Shown piece by piece: positions 49,101-63,511 of a stretch of 64,000 nucleotides of DNA. Source of the stretch: Stenopsyche tienmushanensis (taxonomy: Eukaryota > Arthropoda > Insecta > Trichoptera > Stenopsychidae); contig WACJ01000127.1 of the NCBI GenBank assembly GCA_008973525.1, forward strand, positions 558,001-622,000. The letters are read 5' to 3'. The position numbers and the translations under genes are program-made. The notes under the pieces are model-generated. The model ran no database searches. It saw only the letters and a list, made by a program, of their open reading frames with translations, and was not told the DNA's origin. Each line of letters opens with the position of its first letter. The stretch's first letter is position 1.

Positions 49101-51180
49101 TGTAATATGTTATTATTATTTGTATCATTTTAAATTTCAATACTTCGAATAAATGCAAATAAATGGGAGTAAATCGATATTTTCTAAGCCCCTAAGTTTC
49201 AACAATACTATTCGCAATCGTTTATTAATTCGCTAACTATAATATATGGAACTAAATTGAAACGATCTTTACTAACCCTAGTGCATTAGTCAAACAAATT
49301 CATATAGAAAAAATCGTATCGTTGTAGGTGTTCCCACGGAAACATTAAATATAGAGTGACGTATATCCAATTTATATCAAAGTCTTCATTCATTAACATC
49401 TTAAAATATATTGGATGTCATTGATTTTTAAATCCAATGGGTGTTAAAAAGGGTTTTATGCTGTATATTTGAGTAAATTTAATCAAAAAACGGAATGTTT
49501 ATGACAGAAAATCTTCGATTTAGATCTAAATTACAAATAATTCAAAGTGGTATAATACAATATCTTTGATTGGAATTTTGAAGACTTTCTTAAGATAATT
49601 TTCTAGTACATTTTTGAGTCTAGGGCGTTTGAACTACAATTCTTTTAGAGTCTGAATCGTAGCTTAAACATGTGTAAGATATGCTTTTGATTCTATTTAG
49701 CTAATATTTTTTTCTGTTCTGTTATTATTTATTAGATAATGCTGTAAAATATTTTATAAATTTGAGCTTATTGTTTGGTATAAGTGGCTTTGCCCGGATG
49801 ATAGCGATGAGTTTGGTTATTAACGTATTACACGCTAGACGAACATTGATTTTAGGACTCGACTTATATTGGATTCAAGTATATTGAATATTCAAAATTA
49901 TATTTCATGGAAATACAGTTAGAAATAATCTCACCAGGAATATATTTTTTTGTAGCCTTGTAGAAAGCAATTTTATGCATGATTTGCTCTATCATGGTCA
50001 CTCGTTGATCCAAATAATTAATATTTTTTTATCGCTAATAGTTTATAGATAAGCTGTTACCCTTAAAATATTTTTACCCGAGAAGATTATGTTTGTTGAG
50101 GTTTCACTTGCATGCAAGTGTTTTGGTGCATTTCCTCTATGAAATAATTGCAATTGCAATGATGCTTGTAATATATTACCTGATGGATTTTCAATAAGAT
50201 ATTTAAATGATTTGGAAATCTGTTTAACAAAAAAATAAAACTCAATGTAAGCCACATTTTTAGCAATTAAAAGCGATTTTTCGCTAAAATAATTTAAGTT
50301 TTCTTGATTTAAATTTAGCACATTAAATACTGAATTTCATTGCCTTGTTCCGAGGCTATTATTTGAAAGGGGGAACTTTAATGAAATATCAATACTGCAA
50401 TATGTTATGCTCTGGGCAAACTGTTTGATTTGTGCCGGTGGAAGGATGCAATTAATGCATTCAAAATCAATTGCCGATAAAGAGGAAACGGACGTTTTCC
50501 AGAGCACTTAAAGTGACCTATTTGAAAAGTGGTGGTCATCCGACTGGATTGATCTACTCATAGCTTCTCAATAGATGAACCTCACCTCTCGATATGGAAT
50601 CGAAGCCTTCCAGTTCGCTTGGCGGTTGGCTGGTCGGGTTCCTACATTTTACGAGCGCCGTTACAGGGAAATTAGTATTGCTATACCTTCCGAAAACCGT
50701 TCATTTCGCATCCCTTAGCTTCGTTAAAATTGTAAACGTAGAATACATTCACCCGTTTACGTCCCATTTTTATTGCTCCAAACAGTGTTTGCTGGCGAAG
50801 TACGGCTCCGAATGCTTCATCTTGAATGATCGTGGGCAGCAGGGGTGAGATGCGTTGCCCTGAATACCGTATTTATTGCTGAAGAGACTCTTCTGCGGTA
50901 TTCGGAGGAAGCGACTCTGTTCGAATAAAACATCTTCTAATTTACTCGTCTATTTTACTGCCAATTGGAAGTTCTTGCGTGGCCTTATCTAAAAAAAGAA
51001 ATCAAACGAAACAGGCTTCGGTGGTGCTCCATTGGAATTGATTTAGATGTGACAGATTTCAGATTGCTGTTCATTTTGTAAGAGTGTCTTGATTTTGGCT
51101 ATTGAAATAATTGAAAATAAAAATTAATTTTAACAAGTTAAACCATTACATTAATACCACATGAAAGTTTGGAATTTAAA
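46132..51180. other. Non-coding DNA
   Basis: No gene recognised. 47290-47670 is a GC-mixed patch containing several TAATTA/TTAATT homeodomain-type cores, and 48120-48450 carries the hairpin repeat. Frames at 47675-47998 and 50594-50848 show no known motif. Confidence 0.5.
48267..48315 (+). repeat. Hairpin-bearing short repeat, copy 2
   Basis: CTGCGTGATGGCTAGAGACC then GGCGGGAAGAATGCGCTTTT and CCGCAGCCA. Same orientation as 36705-36754. Similar only over about 50 bp; flanks differ. Function unknown. Confidence 0.45.
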
Positions 51181-51272
51181 TTAATCAAAGAACGACCATT
51201 ATTGAGAAAGGTTCAGTGCAATATTTTACAAGTGAGACTATTTGAAATTGTCTAATTTTAAAATGTATGTTT

Positions 51273-51389
51273 AAAAAGCTGGATAAGTGGGTGCTACATG
51301 AATTGTCAGAAAGCCAAAAACTGAGGCGCTCAAAGGTGTCTTCTTCGTTGATCGTAATGATAACATTTGAAAAACGTCACGAAAAGTGA
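51273..51389 (+). pseudogene. mariner transposase scrap
   Basis: An open frame of 38 codons before TGA: KKLDKWVLHELSESQKLRRS followed by KVSSSLIVMITFEKRHEK. KLDKWVPHELSE.QK.RR...SSLI is the linker region of mariner transposases. No inverted ends are seen, and it directly adjoins the repeat copy at 51392. Confidence 0.7.
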
Positions 51390-51391
51390 AA

Positions 51392-51625
51392 CTCCAAGAA
51401 GCAGTTGATCGGAAAGAGAGAGAGAGAGAGAATCGTTTCTACTCTATCCATCTTTGACGCATATATCATAGAGATGCTGTGCGCATGCGCTGCGCCACCT
51501 CTGTTATGCGTGTGTGTGTATACATGCATAAAACAACCAGTAAACCGGTAGCTTGCCTATTTTATTAAATATTACACAAACACAAATTAATCTTTTAGCT
51601 AACAGTTTCCATATATATTATATAC
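51392..51625 (-). repeat. Diverged repeat, second copy (left part)
   Basis: Read on the minus strand it shows GTTAGCTAAAAGATTAAT, TACTGGTTGTTTTATGCATG, GATTCTCTCTCTCTCTTTCC and TTGGAGTTTCACTTTTC in the same order as 34160-34390. It includes a (GA)n tract at about 51414-51431 and a (GT)n tract at 51510-51519. Confidence 0.6.
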
Positions 51626-54600
51626 CGAAAAGTTAAATGTGTAAAGATGATTAATCAAATCCATATCTGAATGATTTTAATTGAATTGGATTAATACAAG
51701 TAATTAATATATTTGTTATAATTTTACGATCATATTTCATTGCGTGTGTTTGATCCATAATTTCTATCAAACATCCCACTTACGCGGCCACATCGACTGA
51801 AAAATTACACCCACTCCTCTTTGTATTGTACATTTTTACCGTACTGTAAATATTAATTATTCAGCATTTAAATAGGCTTTTGGGGAAAATATGATGTTCA
51901 TGAATGAGATAACATTCTCTTTATGCTTGTACGTAATGTCGTGTGCTAATACGCACTAAGGGAATATGTGAAAGGCTCACCAAGATATCATATCTGATCG
52001 CGCTTCGCCAAAATTTACGGATAAATACGCCAACTTTATTTGCTTTCGTTAGCAGACGTACGTCGAGATAGAGCAAGAGTGATTATAATCAAAACTGATG
52101 TTAGCTGCCATGCTTCCGAAGCAATCCATGGGTGTTGGAGTTTCCGCATCGGGTTACACCATCACGGATAGTGACTGATTTGGAGTCGGAGGTATGATGG
52201 TAGTTATTGGAGTAGCATCACACGCAGGGTGATAAGTTATAAATTAATATCAGAAGACCGGCTTGGGTTCGCAGACTATGTTGATTTGGGTTTCGCACTC
52301 TATTAGTCTCATATCTCTGCGTTAGGGCGATAGGTACACCACCTGCGACGTTCATTACTGTGATCGCAACGATACACCCCTCCCAGGTTGATTTAGGGTG
52401 TCCTGTGTCGTTGAATTTGTGTGACGTATCTCGAATTTAAAAGGGGGGTGGTTCTAGTTTCGCCAGACTATTTTAATTTAATAAAACATTAGATGATTCG
52501 AGACGGGTTAATCAACTTGGCAATTAAAGCACTCCGCTCACAATGATTAGAACGCTCATAAATATTGCGATCGCTGGGAATAATTTGATTAATATTTATA
52601 GAGTCTTTGTCGCGTTTTCCAAAAGAACCTGAGCGTACTTGGAAATTGCTGGTGTTTAAATAGTACCTAAATTTAGACGTTCAAGGGTGGACTTAAGCAT
52701 TCGTTTATTTATTGAAAACACTGAAATTAAACGGCGAACTCCTTTCCCTGAAGGTATAAACTACAATTACACATTTAATTCGTGTTTAATCCCGCAATTC
52801 CTGGACCTCCTAATGAACATGTAGATTGTGCTAAAATAAAGACTTTCATTTTTGTATGTAATCCTTATTTAACACAAAAATATTGCGAAAATTCATAACG
52901 TCAACAATATCGTTGAAAATAAATGATTATTGTTAATTTTGATCTATAATATATGCCGATGTAGCTTTTTGTATTGCAATTTATATGATGGAATAAATTT
53001 ATTTTTCAGACTAAAATATACAATTTAAATGGATAGGACTGCTCTTCAGGCCTCCATAAGTCTTCATGGTATTATGGCTAGTTTATTTCATACTTTCGGC
53101 CATACATGTATATTTACGTTCTATTTTTTTTATTACCGTATATTTATATTTTATGACCATCATTTTATTCTTTCTTTATATATTATTTAAAATGTATGAA
53201 TAAATAAAAAAAATCAAGTGTGTATATTTATATTAAAAAAACCTATAAAATTGATTTTTTCCACTCTATAAACTATTAAGTATATCCATAAATCGTTTGC
53301 TATTAAATTTAATATGTTGTAAATTAAATATCTGTGTATTTAAATAACTTATGTATTTATGTAAATCAATAGATCTTATACAATAAAAAAACATTATACT
53401 ATATTACATCCATATTATAAATATTTTAATACAATTGTAGATAATGAATCGTATCAATAAAATTATATTTGAATGCTATTAAAAAATCATTATAAATAAG
53501 TCTGTATTAAAATATCACCTAAGATGTCAATAAAAATATAGTCTTTGTTGGTAGGATGATTGACCACATATTAATAATGAATGTAAAAGTGGTTAGAAAT
53601 GGTCTTATTGAAGGGATTGCGTAGAGTTAAACAAAAGAAAGAAAAATCAACTTGTCATTTTATTACAATTTTTTGCAAACCAGTTGAAAAAATTTGATGG
53701 TTTAATAGAAGATGTATTTACGCGATAGTTGAAAATTTCGCATAATAATATTCTTAAATCAATGAAAAATCTTATAAAACTAATCGAAGCAATTTTAATA
53801 AAATTTGTTTTATTATGAACATTTCATTTTTTACAATTTCAATCAGTTTTATGAATTGATGATATGATTTATTGCAAATTAAATGATGCAAAATTTAATT
53901 TAATTTAATAAAATCCATGAACATTTTTTTGTTATAATTAAGGGGGTTATCACGTGTGACGGCCTCTTTTTTTACCCTTTTACCCTATTGAAATCATTTC
54001 TTATTGTTGAATACATAGTAACTTTGCGATTGTGATTTTTTTTTTGCATATTTCATTTATCAGAAAAAACAATTTAAATGGCATTTTAATCTATAAAGCA
54101 TAAAGCATTTTTTAATGCTAGGATTATTAAAAAATATTGAAAATGAAATGTAAAATATTGAAAGGTAAAATTTTGGCATCTTTAATGATTTTTTTAAATT
54201 TCTGCAGTTAAAGGTGGTTTATGGTGGTGGAAACTATTGAGTTCTCCTCTAGTTTTAACCTTCAATTTTGATGTTGAGGATTTGTGCCTGAAGAACATTT
54301 GTGGTAGAAAGTTCCCTAAATTTCTTTCATCATATTTGCGTATCGACAAATGGCTAAACCGTTAAATTTAGCGATTTTGTATAATCGGACATGAATAAAT
54401 CAGTTCGAACCTTTTGGGTGCTCAGTCAAGATTAAACTAACTGTTATATTAAAACAAGAAATTAGTTTAGAGAATATAACAGTGGTTTTGTTCATAGTGT
54501 TTCAAAATAACTGTTTTATATCTTTGACGAGATAAAATTACTCTTTTACTCCGAAGTCAGCCCATTTGCTGCTATTCGAAACCCGCGATAACTTCTTTCT

Positions 54601-57600
54601 TTCCAGTTACTACTTATCTTATATTTTGCTGTTGACAAATGATTATAGAAGGTGATCCTTTGTATTGCTAAATTTGAATATGTTTCAAAGCATTAAAAAG
54701 CTCTCAATTTTTGTACGGAAGATGTAAGAATATGTCGTGTTTCATGTGTTCTATCTATGATTTTTTTTAATCGGATCAACTATACCATATAAGGATAGCT
54801 TTTTGGGATGGGGTTTCAATAAGTGCTGATGACTATTCAATATTTTTTCAATCTCATTTTCAATTTCAATCTCAATATTTTTTCAATAACTTAAATTCTG
54901 ATTTTAGTCTCCTCATCTGACCTCAAGTAAGAGTTATTAATTTGACCCAGCTATTTCAATTGATCTAAAATATTTATCATCAATTCGATAAGTTTGTATC
55001 AACCGATTTAATGAGTTCACCCTATCAGATATTACCTACTAGCCCAAGCAGTTTTTATAGGTATTGCTTTATTAAATATGATATTAATAGCATTTAATTG
55101 TTTTATCTTTTTTATGGGTTATTGCTGGATATATGTTATATTATTTTATAAAATTTTAAAATATGATTTGATGATATAATATCATGAGCTTAAGGAATTT
55201 TCAAATAATATATTCCGCTCGTCTATTGTGAAAGGATTTTCAATGGGTGAAAGAAAATTAAAAAAAGGCTTTTTTCAGCAAAAATATATATACTTTTGCG
55301 AATCGGAAGGGCCGGAATCGACTGTCACTCACCGTAATAAATTATTAAGAACATTAAACAATTATCGAGTCCCCGTATAGCGTCCATTATCTTTTTATGA
55401 TTGGCAGCGACGAAGAAGTCTTTTATGCCCGAGTAATTCAATATTACTGAAAATTGTTTTCTCATACAAAAACCAATTTAGATTTCCATTGTCATATCAT
55501 TCCCATTATGTATGTTTTTTTCCGCGATCCGTTCGCGGACATCGTTTGCTGGAACGAACCCATTTATCACCGTAAATATTAATTTCAATATTGAATATTT
55601 CATGCTGTCACGTTATTAGCCCATTTCCATTGTAACATATTACGTTGATAAATTGTATTTTGGTAAAGAAGCTTAAAAACTCTTTGTTCTTTGTCCACCC
55701 TCTCTGGAGAGGACGGTGCCTACCGTCGGGCAACTCTAGATACGTTGAAAAATGGACGCTTTACGATGAAGCCACACGACGTATAATGGGTCATTATGTC
55801 CGTCTAAAAAGAAAAACACTCGATCGAATCGTATTAAATGAGTGACGTCGCACTTTTTTCCTCCTCTGGAAATGTGAAAAATTAGCTAAGAATCCTCAAA
55901 ACTGCTGCCAGCCAGGAATTATGACGTTGAGCGATTCACTTGTGGACTTCAAGCCTTCCTGGAAAAATATGTTTTCCATTCCTTTATGAAAAAAAACGCT
56001 TTAGATAAATTTTTGCAAACAATTCACTGTCAAATATTCAGCCTTCGAAATTCAAACGAGATGAAGGTTTGATCAAATTCTTTAATTTTTTTACAAACAT
56101 TGTCAAACATCTCAAACATTTTAGTTTTTATATAATGTTAGTATTTTTATTATAGTAATTAATAATATTGGATTCATTTATAATATATATTAAAAATTAA
56201 TCTAATATTTAATGAGACTTTAGTATATGATCGTGAATGAGAAGGGTTGTATCGTTTGTGTGTTATTATAGACAAAAAAGTATTGTAATGAAAAGTTTGC
56301 AAATGAAATTTTGGGCATCGAAGGACAAACCAAATATAAAGTTTTGGTGCAAAAAATTATCTCGTTTGGAGTAAATAACTTGGGATGTAATATAATAACT
56401 CCAAAGATGATATTACACAAGAGGTCTAATTGAAAATTCTGAAATTTTCCCAATAAAACTTTCCTTGCCCGAATAAAGTTTAATTCTATCCATCAATAAT
56501 TCCGAATTGATTAACAAGCAATATATCATGTTCATCTTTCAATTTCCGCTTAATGTACCATACATCTTTCCTACAGTTTAGTGGACGTACACATAAACTT
56601 TTGTCGGAACAACCCTGAGTTTTCTTTTATGTAAAGTTAATACATCGTTAAAGGAAATATTTTTCTTTTGAAAATTTTCCATCTTCGGGGTAAGTTTAAT
56701 TTTCTTTGCGCTATGTAAATTTCAATTTTTCGTTGTTATCATGGGCTAATTTTAATTTTTCAGAGCATCCAAGAAAATTACATCAAAAACAAGATCACTT
56801 AAAAGATTAAAACAATAACGACTGATGATTGAAGAGCTGATTTTAACTAAAATTTGTAACATAAAACTGACGAATGCTAGATGGATTAGTTCACTGAGCG
56901 CTTCCATTATGAAGACAATCCCTTAAGCATTATTTAATTTGATTTAAGTTATGATTCTTACAAAATATTTAACCCGAAGGATGAAGGTAAATATTTACAA
57001 AATAGATATTTTATCTCTTAAAATTTGAATTATACAAAATATCCAACTTAAAAGCTCTTCTCGGTCTATAAAAATGTCGCAAAACAATATATATTACAGC
57101 ACGATAAAGATGGGATTACACCGATGACTTTATTAATCCAGGTTAAACAAACCATTGTTTTTAATGAAGAGTAATTTCTATGGAATTAACACGGGCATTT
57201 AAGCTTTAGCTTTTAAATAAACAGGTTTAACTCTAAATTATATCGAGCTTGATATAAATAAAAATATATTGTCTTAAATTTTCCTTCAGAAGGATATTTC
57301 GTGGACTTCTTAAATGTCATTTTCTAAAATTCTTCGTGCATAGAATTTATGACATACTTTATTATATAGTAAGCAAAGTATACGATATTAAATTCGTTCT
57401 CGGAGCCTTTAAATACAACGATTCGAGTGAATGGTATATGTTGTGGGATTTTGCCGGCTTTAGAGAATGGAGATGAATAATTGCATAAATTCATCGGAAA
57501 ATTATTGTTTACGTGTATAATATTAATAAATTTTTGAATGTTGATTAAGCATATTTTTGTTGATATTTCTAGAAGTTTTTCTTTAATGATAGATATAGCT

Positions 57601-59030
57601 ACTACAAATTTATTTTAATATGTTGTTATGCTATGCAGATAAATGGAGATCTTCTAGCAAATGTCCTAATAGCAGATATGTAATTCAACGACAGTCGGAT
57701 GATTCAATCTATCAATTATTTTTCTGATTGCATTGTTATTGGAAATCATTCAAATTGTTTTTATTTTTTATTCCAGTTCATTATCTGTTTTCTGTTTCTG
57801 TTAGTTATTGAAGTTGAAATTCATATTTTAAAATGTACTTATTTATTATATTATTAAAATGATAATCATTCACAAGAAAATTGACAGAATCAAATCCGTC
57901 CAATACCAATACAGAATTATCGTTGAAATATCATACCATTCTTATCCGTAAGCCCGGTATAAATCTGAAAAAATATTGGGATATGCAAAAATCCAATTTT
58001 GAATATGAATCGAACCCTGAAATATTGCAAAACTTCATTGCTAAATAAAATGTTTCAATGCTAACCCTCAAACGCTTAAGAGTCTGTAATTCAGCATCAA
58101 ATTCTTTGATAAGGCATCCTTGTAACACTTTGGTCTTATAGAATTAAGAATTTCTACAAAGAGCTTGCTAACTGGATTCGCATTTATGCGATATGATACA
58201 ATGCAAGAAGTTCTAAAATGCAATATATTAATATACGAGTATCTTGCAAAGAGGTATAGTATCCTTATTGGTATTAAATTAAGTAAACTGTTTCTTTTTG
58301 GTGTATAATTTTGTAAATTGAGTGATAAACTGGTATTTTTTTGAGATGTTTTTAATCATCATTAATGATGGGATCATTAATCGTCACAGCATGTATTTTT
58401 TTAAATTTAAAATAAAAACAGGATGAACAAGGATTGAGACAATAAAGCGATAAAAAATTTAAGATATTTAAGATTTTTTTGAATAATTTTTGCCGGATAT
58501 TGTGCGAAAAAGTGAAAGTTACAATTTTCATTTGAAATCGATACAATATTATAATTTAATTAAAAATATATTATACAAAAATATGAATTTAATTTGAATG
58601 AAAAATAGGTTAAAATTGAGATTTAATAAATTTTAGGGGTGTTTTAAACAAAATGGTACATTTTTTTAAAACCATTTTTTGCACTTTTCTTGCAATAAAA
58701 AACATACTTTGGATAATGAATGTATACCAAAGTTTAATTAATATTAATTGTATTTAAAAAAGAAAACTATATACATTTTTTAAAAATAAAACTTTTTGAG
58801 CAAAAGTATTCGTAAGTTGAAAAAAAGTTGTTTCGAGTAAAACGCGTTTGAAAATAAGCGCGCGCTTTAGTACTGAACCGAAGGGCGTTCATTTTAGTGC
58901 TCATAACATCGGACTGAATCGGAATTTCAATATGAAATTTTGGGAATATATGTTTGAATAGATTTACTAACAGTTTATGAAGTTAAAAAATAATCGATTT
59001 TTCGAACCGTCTAATTTAACGCCTTAAGTG

Positions 59031-59048
59031 AATATGACGTATATATCC
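59031..59048. repeat. Lone TTAA-proximal GACGTATATATCCGTC motif
   Basis: TTAACGCC at about 59018, then 15 bp on a near-palindrome GACGTATATATCCGTC resembling the GGACGTATATATACGTCC motifs at 45.5 kb. It may be one end of a related TTAA element; no partner end was found. Confidence 0.3.
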
Positions 59049-62000
59049 GTCAAGATATATAATTAATACTGATTTGCAAAAAATAATTCCTAAAATTACT
59101 AGTGTGGTATTTTTTAAAACAATCTTCAGGATGGAGGCCGGACTTTTTATCCCATGTATCGAAATACAATGATGTCCGTCTTCAGTTTTCTGGAATATTA
59201 CGATGCGAACACACCATAAAATCCTTGTAGTTTTTAGAATAATATATATGTCTTTTGGCTGCACAAAAATTTCCGATGGTTTGCATCAACATTTGGCGAA
59301 ATTTTATATGACTGAGGCTTTCGTCCTTCTTTTCTTTCTCATATAATGTGTGCATTCACAATTGAGGTTTATAGCCCCAAACAAAAAAGTTTCCACCACA
59401 ATTTTAATGACTTACGCACAAAACAATATAACGTTGCCAGTTGATCGGCAGTGTCTACTCTTCCCATATTTTTTATGTAATTTTAAATAAATGTTGGCTC
59501 TTCAATCACTTCTTTTTGGACTATTAATTAAGGATAAAAATATCCCATTGGAAACATTTCTTTTCACATTCCAGGAAACAATTAAATGGTTTTTTAATTA
59601 GTAGAAAAGCAATAGTATCCCTTCTAGAACATTTTCTTTATTCCATAGATTAAAAAAAAATCATCACAGAATATTTTTACATTTTATTTAAAGTACCTGT
59701 AAAGAAATGTCCATACGTTTTGGACATTGGACCTGATAGTAAAAAAATGATTTCCAATACGTGTGGACACTGGACAAACAAGGGTTAAACATAGTAAATA
59801 GAATCAAAGAAATAGCTTATTATATTGTATTAAAGCTTAGTCCTGTAAATTAGTAGCATTCATCTTATATGAGTTTTTGGATTTATTTCAAAATATGGTA
59901 TTTTTTTGACAGCACTAGACTTTTTTGATTGATTGAACGCGTTCTATTAGTCAAATGCAGTCTAAGTTCCCTGTGTGCATTTAGACATTGTGTAGGCCTT
60001 ATTATGGCAAGTTATAGGGTTGCTTTGCGGCCTAATAGACCGAGAAGAAACGCCGCCCTCTAAAGGGGTGCTAACCCGAAAGCTTTTATATAAATGTTTC
60101 GCTTCACTCGCGTTGAAATATAAATGACGCCTCTCCGGGAGAGACATCACGGACAAAAGAAAAACAGACGCATAAATATAGAAATAATGACGTGGAGAGG
60201 AGTGGACTTAAGACAAACGGCCACAGTGCCGAAGAAATAATTGTCGAAATGGTTAAACAATTTGTTACTGGGTGGAGCGCTACTGTTGGGAAACGGCCTG
60301 CGTTAATTTAAAAAAACCCGTGGGAGGGTGCCGGGATACCCTCCGGGGGTGGTAAAGGTTGATGAGGAGGCGATTTGGTGGTTCGTAACGCAACGAAACG
60401 GCCAAGGCATAAATAATAAAACCACCCTGCTCTTTTATTCGGAGCTCCGCTCAGGGAAAAAGACCGCCATGCAGTCTACCGCTGGATTAACGTCGGTTTG
60501 CGATATTCAATTTGACAGTCCTGCTCTTCTGTGAGAGACTTTTTCTTGGATTTTGCTAACTTATGTATACATAAAATGGAGCCGAATTACATTACCTCGT
60601 ATTTATAATGTCAAAATCTGGCGATGTATACTTATGTGAAGTGACACAAGTAAGCGGAACGCTTAAATTGAGTTGGCTTATCAAGGATCTGAAACCATTA
60701 CGTTGACTTATGACTACACATGCTAAACAATATCAATTTGATACTTGATATCTCCATATCATCGTTAAATTAACATATTCGGGCCAATATGGATTCATTT
60801 TATTTTTAAAATCTTATAAAAAGCTACTTTATTGATTACAATGTATTTATTGTCCTGATTCAAGATCGTTTCGATCTTAGATTGACTTGGATCTAAAAAA
60901 TTAAAAACTTAGGTGTCATGTGGTGAAAGGCCACTTCTGAATGATTAGATTTGCAGCCATAATTAAAATATTTTAAAATAATGACAATTTCACTACTTAT
61001 TCAAATATGACATAAAAATCCTATTTAAAAAATCTTATTCTAACTTATCCTATTGAGATCAGATAACAAATATGGCAGTTTATGAAGTACAAAAATATCA
61101 ATTTAATTCTATAATTATCATTAATATTAAATTAAAATTATCTTAAACATTCATAAAAACGCTGTGTAATCAAACATTTTCGCTGATTTAACTATGAATT
61201 TATATTATGATATATTCGTTGGATATTTTTTAAGATGAAAGGTTTTTAGATAATAAAAAAATAAATCCTTACTATATTCTTGCTCTATAGGGAAGTCTCA
61301 TAATTTGCTGATTGGGTTTGAAACTGGATCGTTTTTGGTTCTTATCCAGAGGTGACATGATTGTAGAACACACTTTTAATACAGATGTTCCCATATAAAG
61401 AAATGCAAAATACCACTTATTACCATATTTTATTAAAATAAATCGAAATTCATCCGAATATACTTAACTCAACCAAATAACAATGTTTATAGCGCAATGC
61501 CTAAATAAAGTTGCTTACCATTTAATATTGAATAGAAAAATAAATATTGTACTAAAGTTATTAAAATAAAATCCATGGATTTAAAGGCATACAGTTTTCA
61601 AGTGAGTTTCGAATTTTTATAAAAATAAATGTTTTTTTGCTAGTTTTTTACTCTTTGTAAAAATATACATGTTATTTTAATGAAAGCTTACAAAGGTTTA
61701 TAATATAATGAGAGCTTTTTATACGTTTACAATTACATTTCAAGGGATGAAATCAAAATAAACCAATTAGAAATACGACTTTGATATGCAACTAAATTGA
61801 ATTTAAGAATATAACACAATTAACAACATATAAGGAAACACTTCATCAAAATGATTGATGTTAGGTTGATTACAGATTTGTCCAAAAGAGAGCTTTAATA
61901 ATTATTTATTAAATCACTTTGTAGTGTTTAGTTATTAAAACATACATATAAGTCATGAATATTGTGTTCGGAAAGAAGAATAAAATAATAAAAGAGGATA

Positions 62001-62279
62001 TGAAAACTTTAGTAGTGTGTCTGACTCATTGCCCTTTGACCCAATTTCTCAACGCGATTACTTTATGTCTAAATATAAATCTGCGCCTTGACTTTGCGCC
62101 ATTTTATAGTTTATTTAGAATTTTAAAATTCTAAATTTGGCTATAAATAAATTTCGATAGCCCTGTTGGCTTATAAAGCTGTGAGAATATAGGAGACCCA
62201 AAAGGGCAGCTTGTTTTACGCATTACGGCACAATTACCACGCTATTATTCTTGTTTGCCGGCCGTCTCTTTCGTCTACC

Positions 62280-62405
62280 CATCCCTTGTCTTCACAGAAA
62301 CAAGCAAAAGAAGGAAGCCGAAAGCATCTACTTCCGGTCCCCCCTCAAAAAATGTTGAAAATCTCACTGTGGCTGTTGCGGATGAGAGCGCATTTTCCAG
62401 TCTAG
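62280..62405 (+). other. Weak exon-like segment
   Basis: A good pyrimidine-rich acceptor (CCCATCCCTTGTCTTCACAG, ending about 62298) is followed by a frame reading TSKRRKPKASTSGPPSKNVE, then NLTVAVADESAFSSLGT, of higher GC than its surroundings. There is no clear donor and the frame then decays into AT-rich sequence. It could be a processed-gene scrap or chance. Confidence 0.18.
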
Positions 62406-63511
62406 GGACGCTTATGATACTTTCATCACTATCTCATGCTATAAAAATAATTCGTATTTTTAGCAAATTGATTATGAAATTAAGCCTCAACATTAAAATA
62501 GTTGTCCACGTCTTACAAAGTTTTAGCCACTTTATATCAAAAGTAGACGACGTTTATTTAACAATAATCAGCGTAAACTACTTGTAGACAAAAAAGCAGC
62601 TTTGTAGATTTTAATTTAATGCAAGTATGTACAATTATTCAGGCCTTAAAAAATGTTATTATTGTCCGCAACGTTCAAAGCTTGATAGACTGTAATTTTC
62701 CTAATTTACATAGTATAAGCACTAACTGAAACAAAAATTAGCTTTGTAGAAATGCGTGCAAAATTTTGGTCACTGCTTCCCATACTAATATATTTTCAAT
62801 CGAAATTGATCGTAAATAAAATTAAATTGATAATACAATGAGCATTTTAAATGCACATATAATAGGATGTAATAATTGGATCCTGGAATAGAATATTATT
62901 GTAAAAATATTTTCGATGCTGAAAGGTTGTCAGACTTATTTTGTGTTAACGAATATTTTATGGAAATATTGAGCACTAATGGCGCTAAATTTAGATGTCA
63001 TCTCCTCGACATTATATCGATGGAAGATCTTTCTTAATCAGGGTCTACTAGTAGAAGGGTCATTTTTTTCATCTTTAGTATTCGCGAAGACTGAAAGTCA
63101 CAGCGATGAAGAAGTCACGTAATGTGGATCAATCATGGCGCGGATTTTTGAGATAGGAATAATATTTTCTTGGGCGAGAAATTTCCTTCATATCTTAAAA
63201 GTTGTTACATATGAAAGTCTAATTTTTGCAAAAAAGTTTGACGAAAAATCTTTTATTAATAACCGAGGCGTGTTCGCGGGGAAGAAATTAATAAATTTAT
63301 AAAAAGAATGGAGAAAAAAAAGTTGTTACCTTAGTGGAGATATAATGTTCAATATCAATATATTGAAATATAATTTTATGTTTGGCTATTTTAGTGTTGG
63401 TTTTTAAACAGATTAAGCGAATTAAAAATATAAAATTAATACTCTATTTTTCGACTGGAGGTTATTAATATATGAAATCTACATAAAACTACAAAGCTTC
63501 GCTTGCGGACA

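Larger units (their letters stand above)
51630..63500. other. Long, mostly AT-rich region without recognisable genes
   Basis: GC-richer patches occur at 51990-52480, 55300-55860, 59940-60540 and 62190-62400; the rest is strongly AT-rich with only short chance frames. The 60300-60540 patch (CGTGGGAGGGTGCCGGGATA then CCCTCCGGGGG) has a palindromic GGAGGGTGCCGGGATACCCTCC core. No tRNA, rRNA or transposase was recognised apart from the entries listed. Confidence 0.5.

Noticed and set aside
60328..60534. 68-codon frame on +
   Set aside because: No motif; the region is palindrome-bearing and GC-rich, so an open frame is expected by chance.
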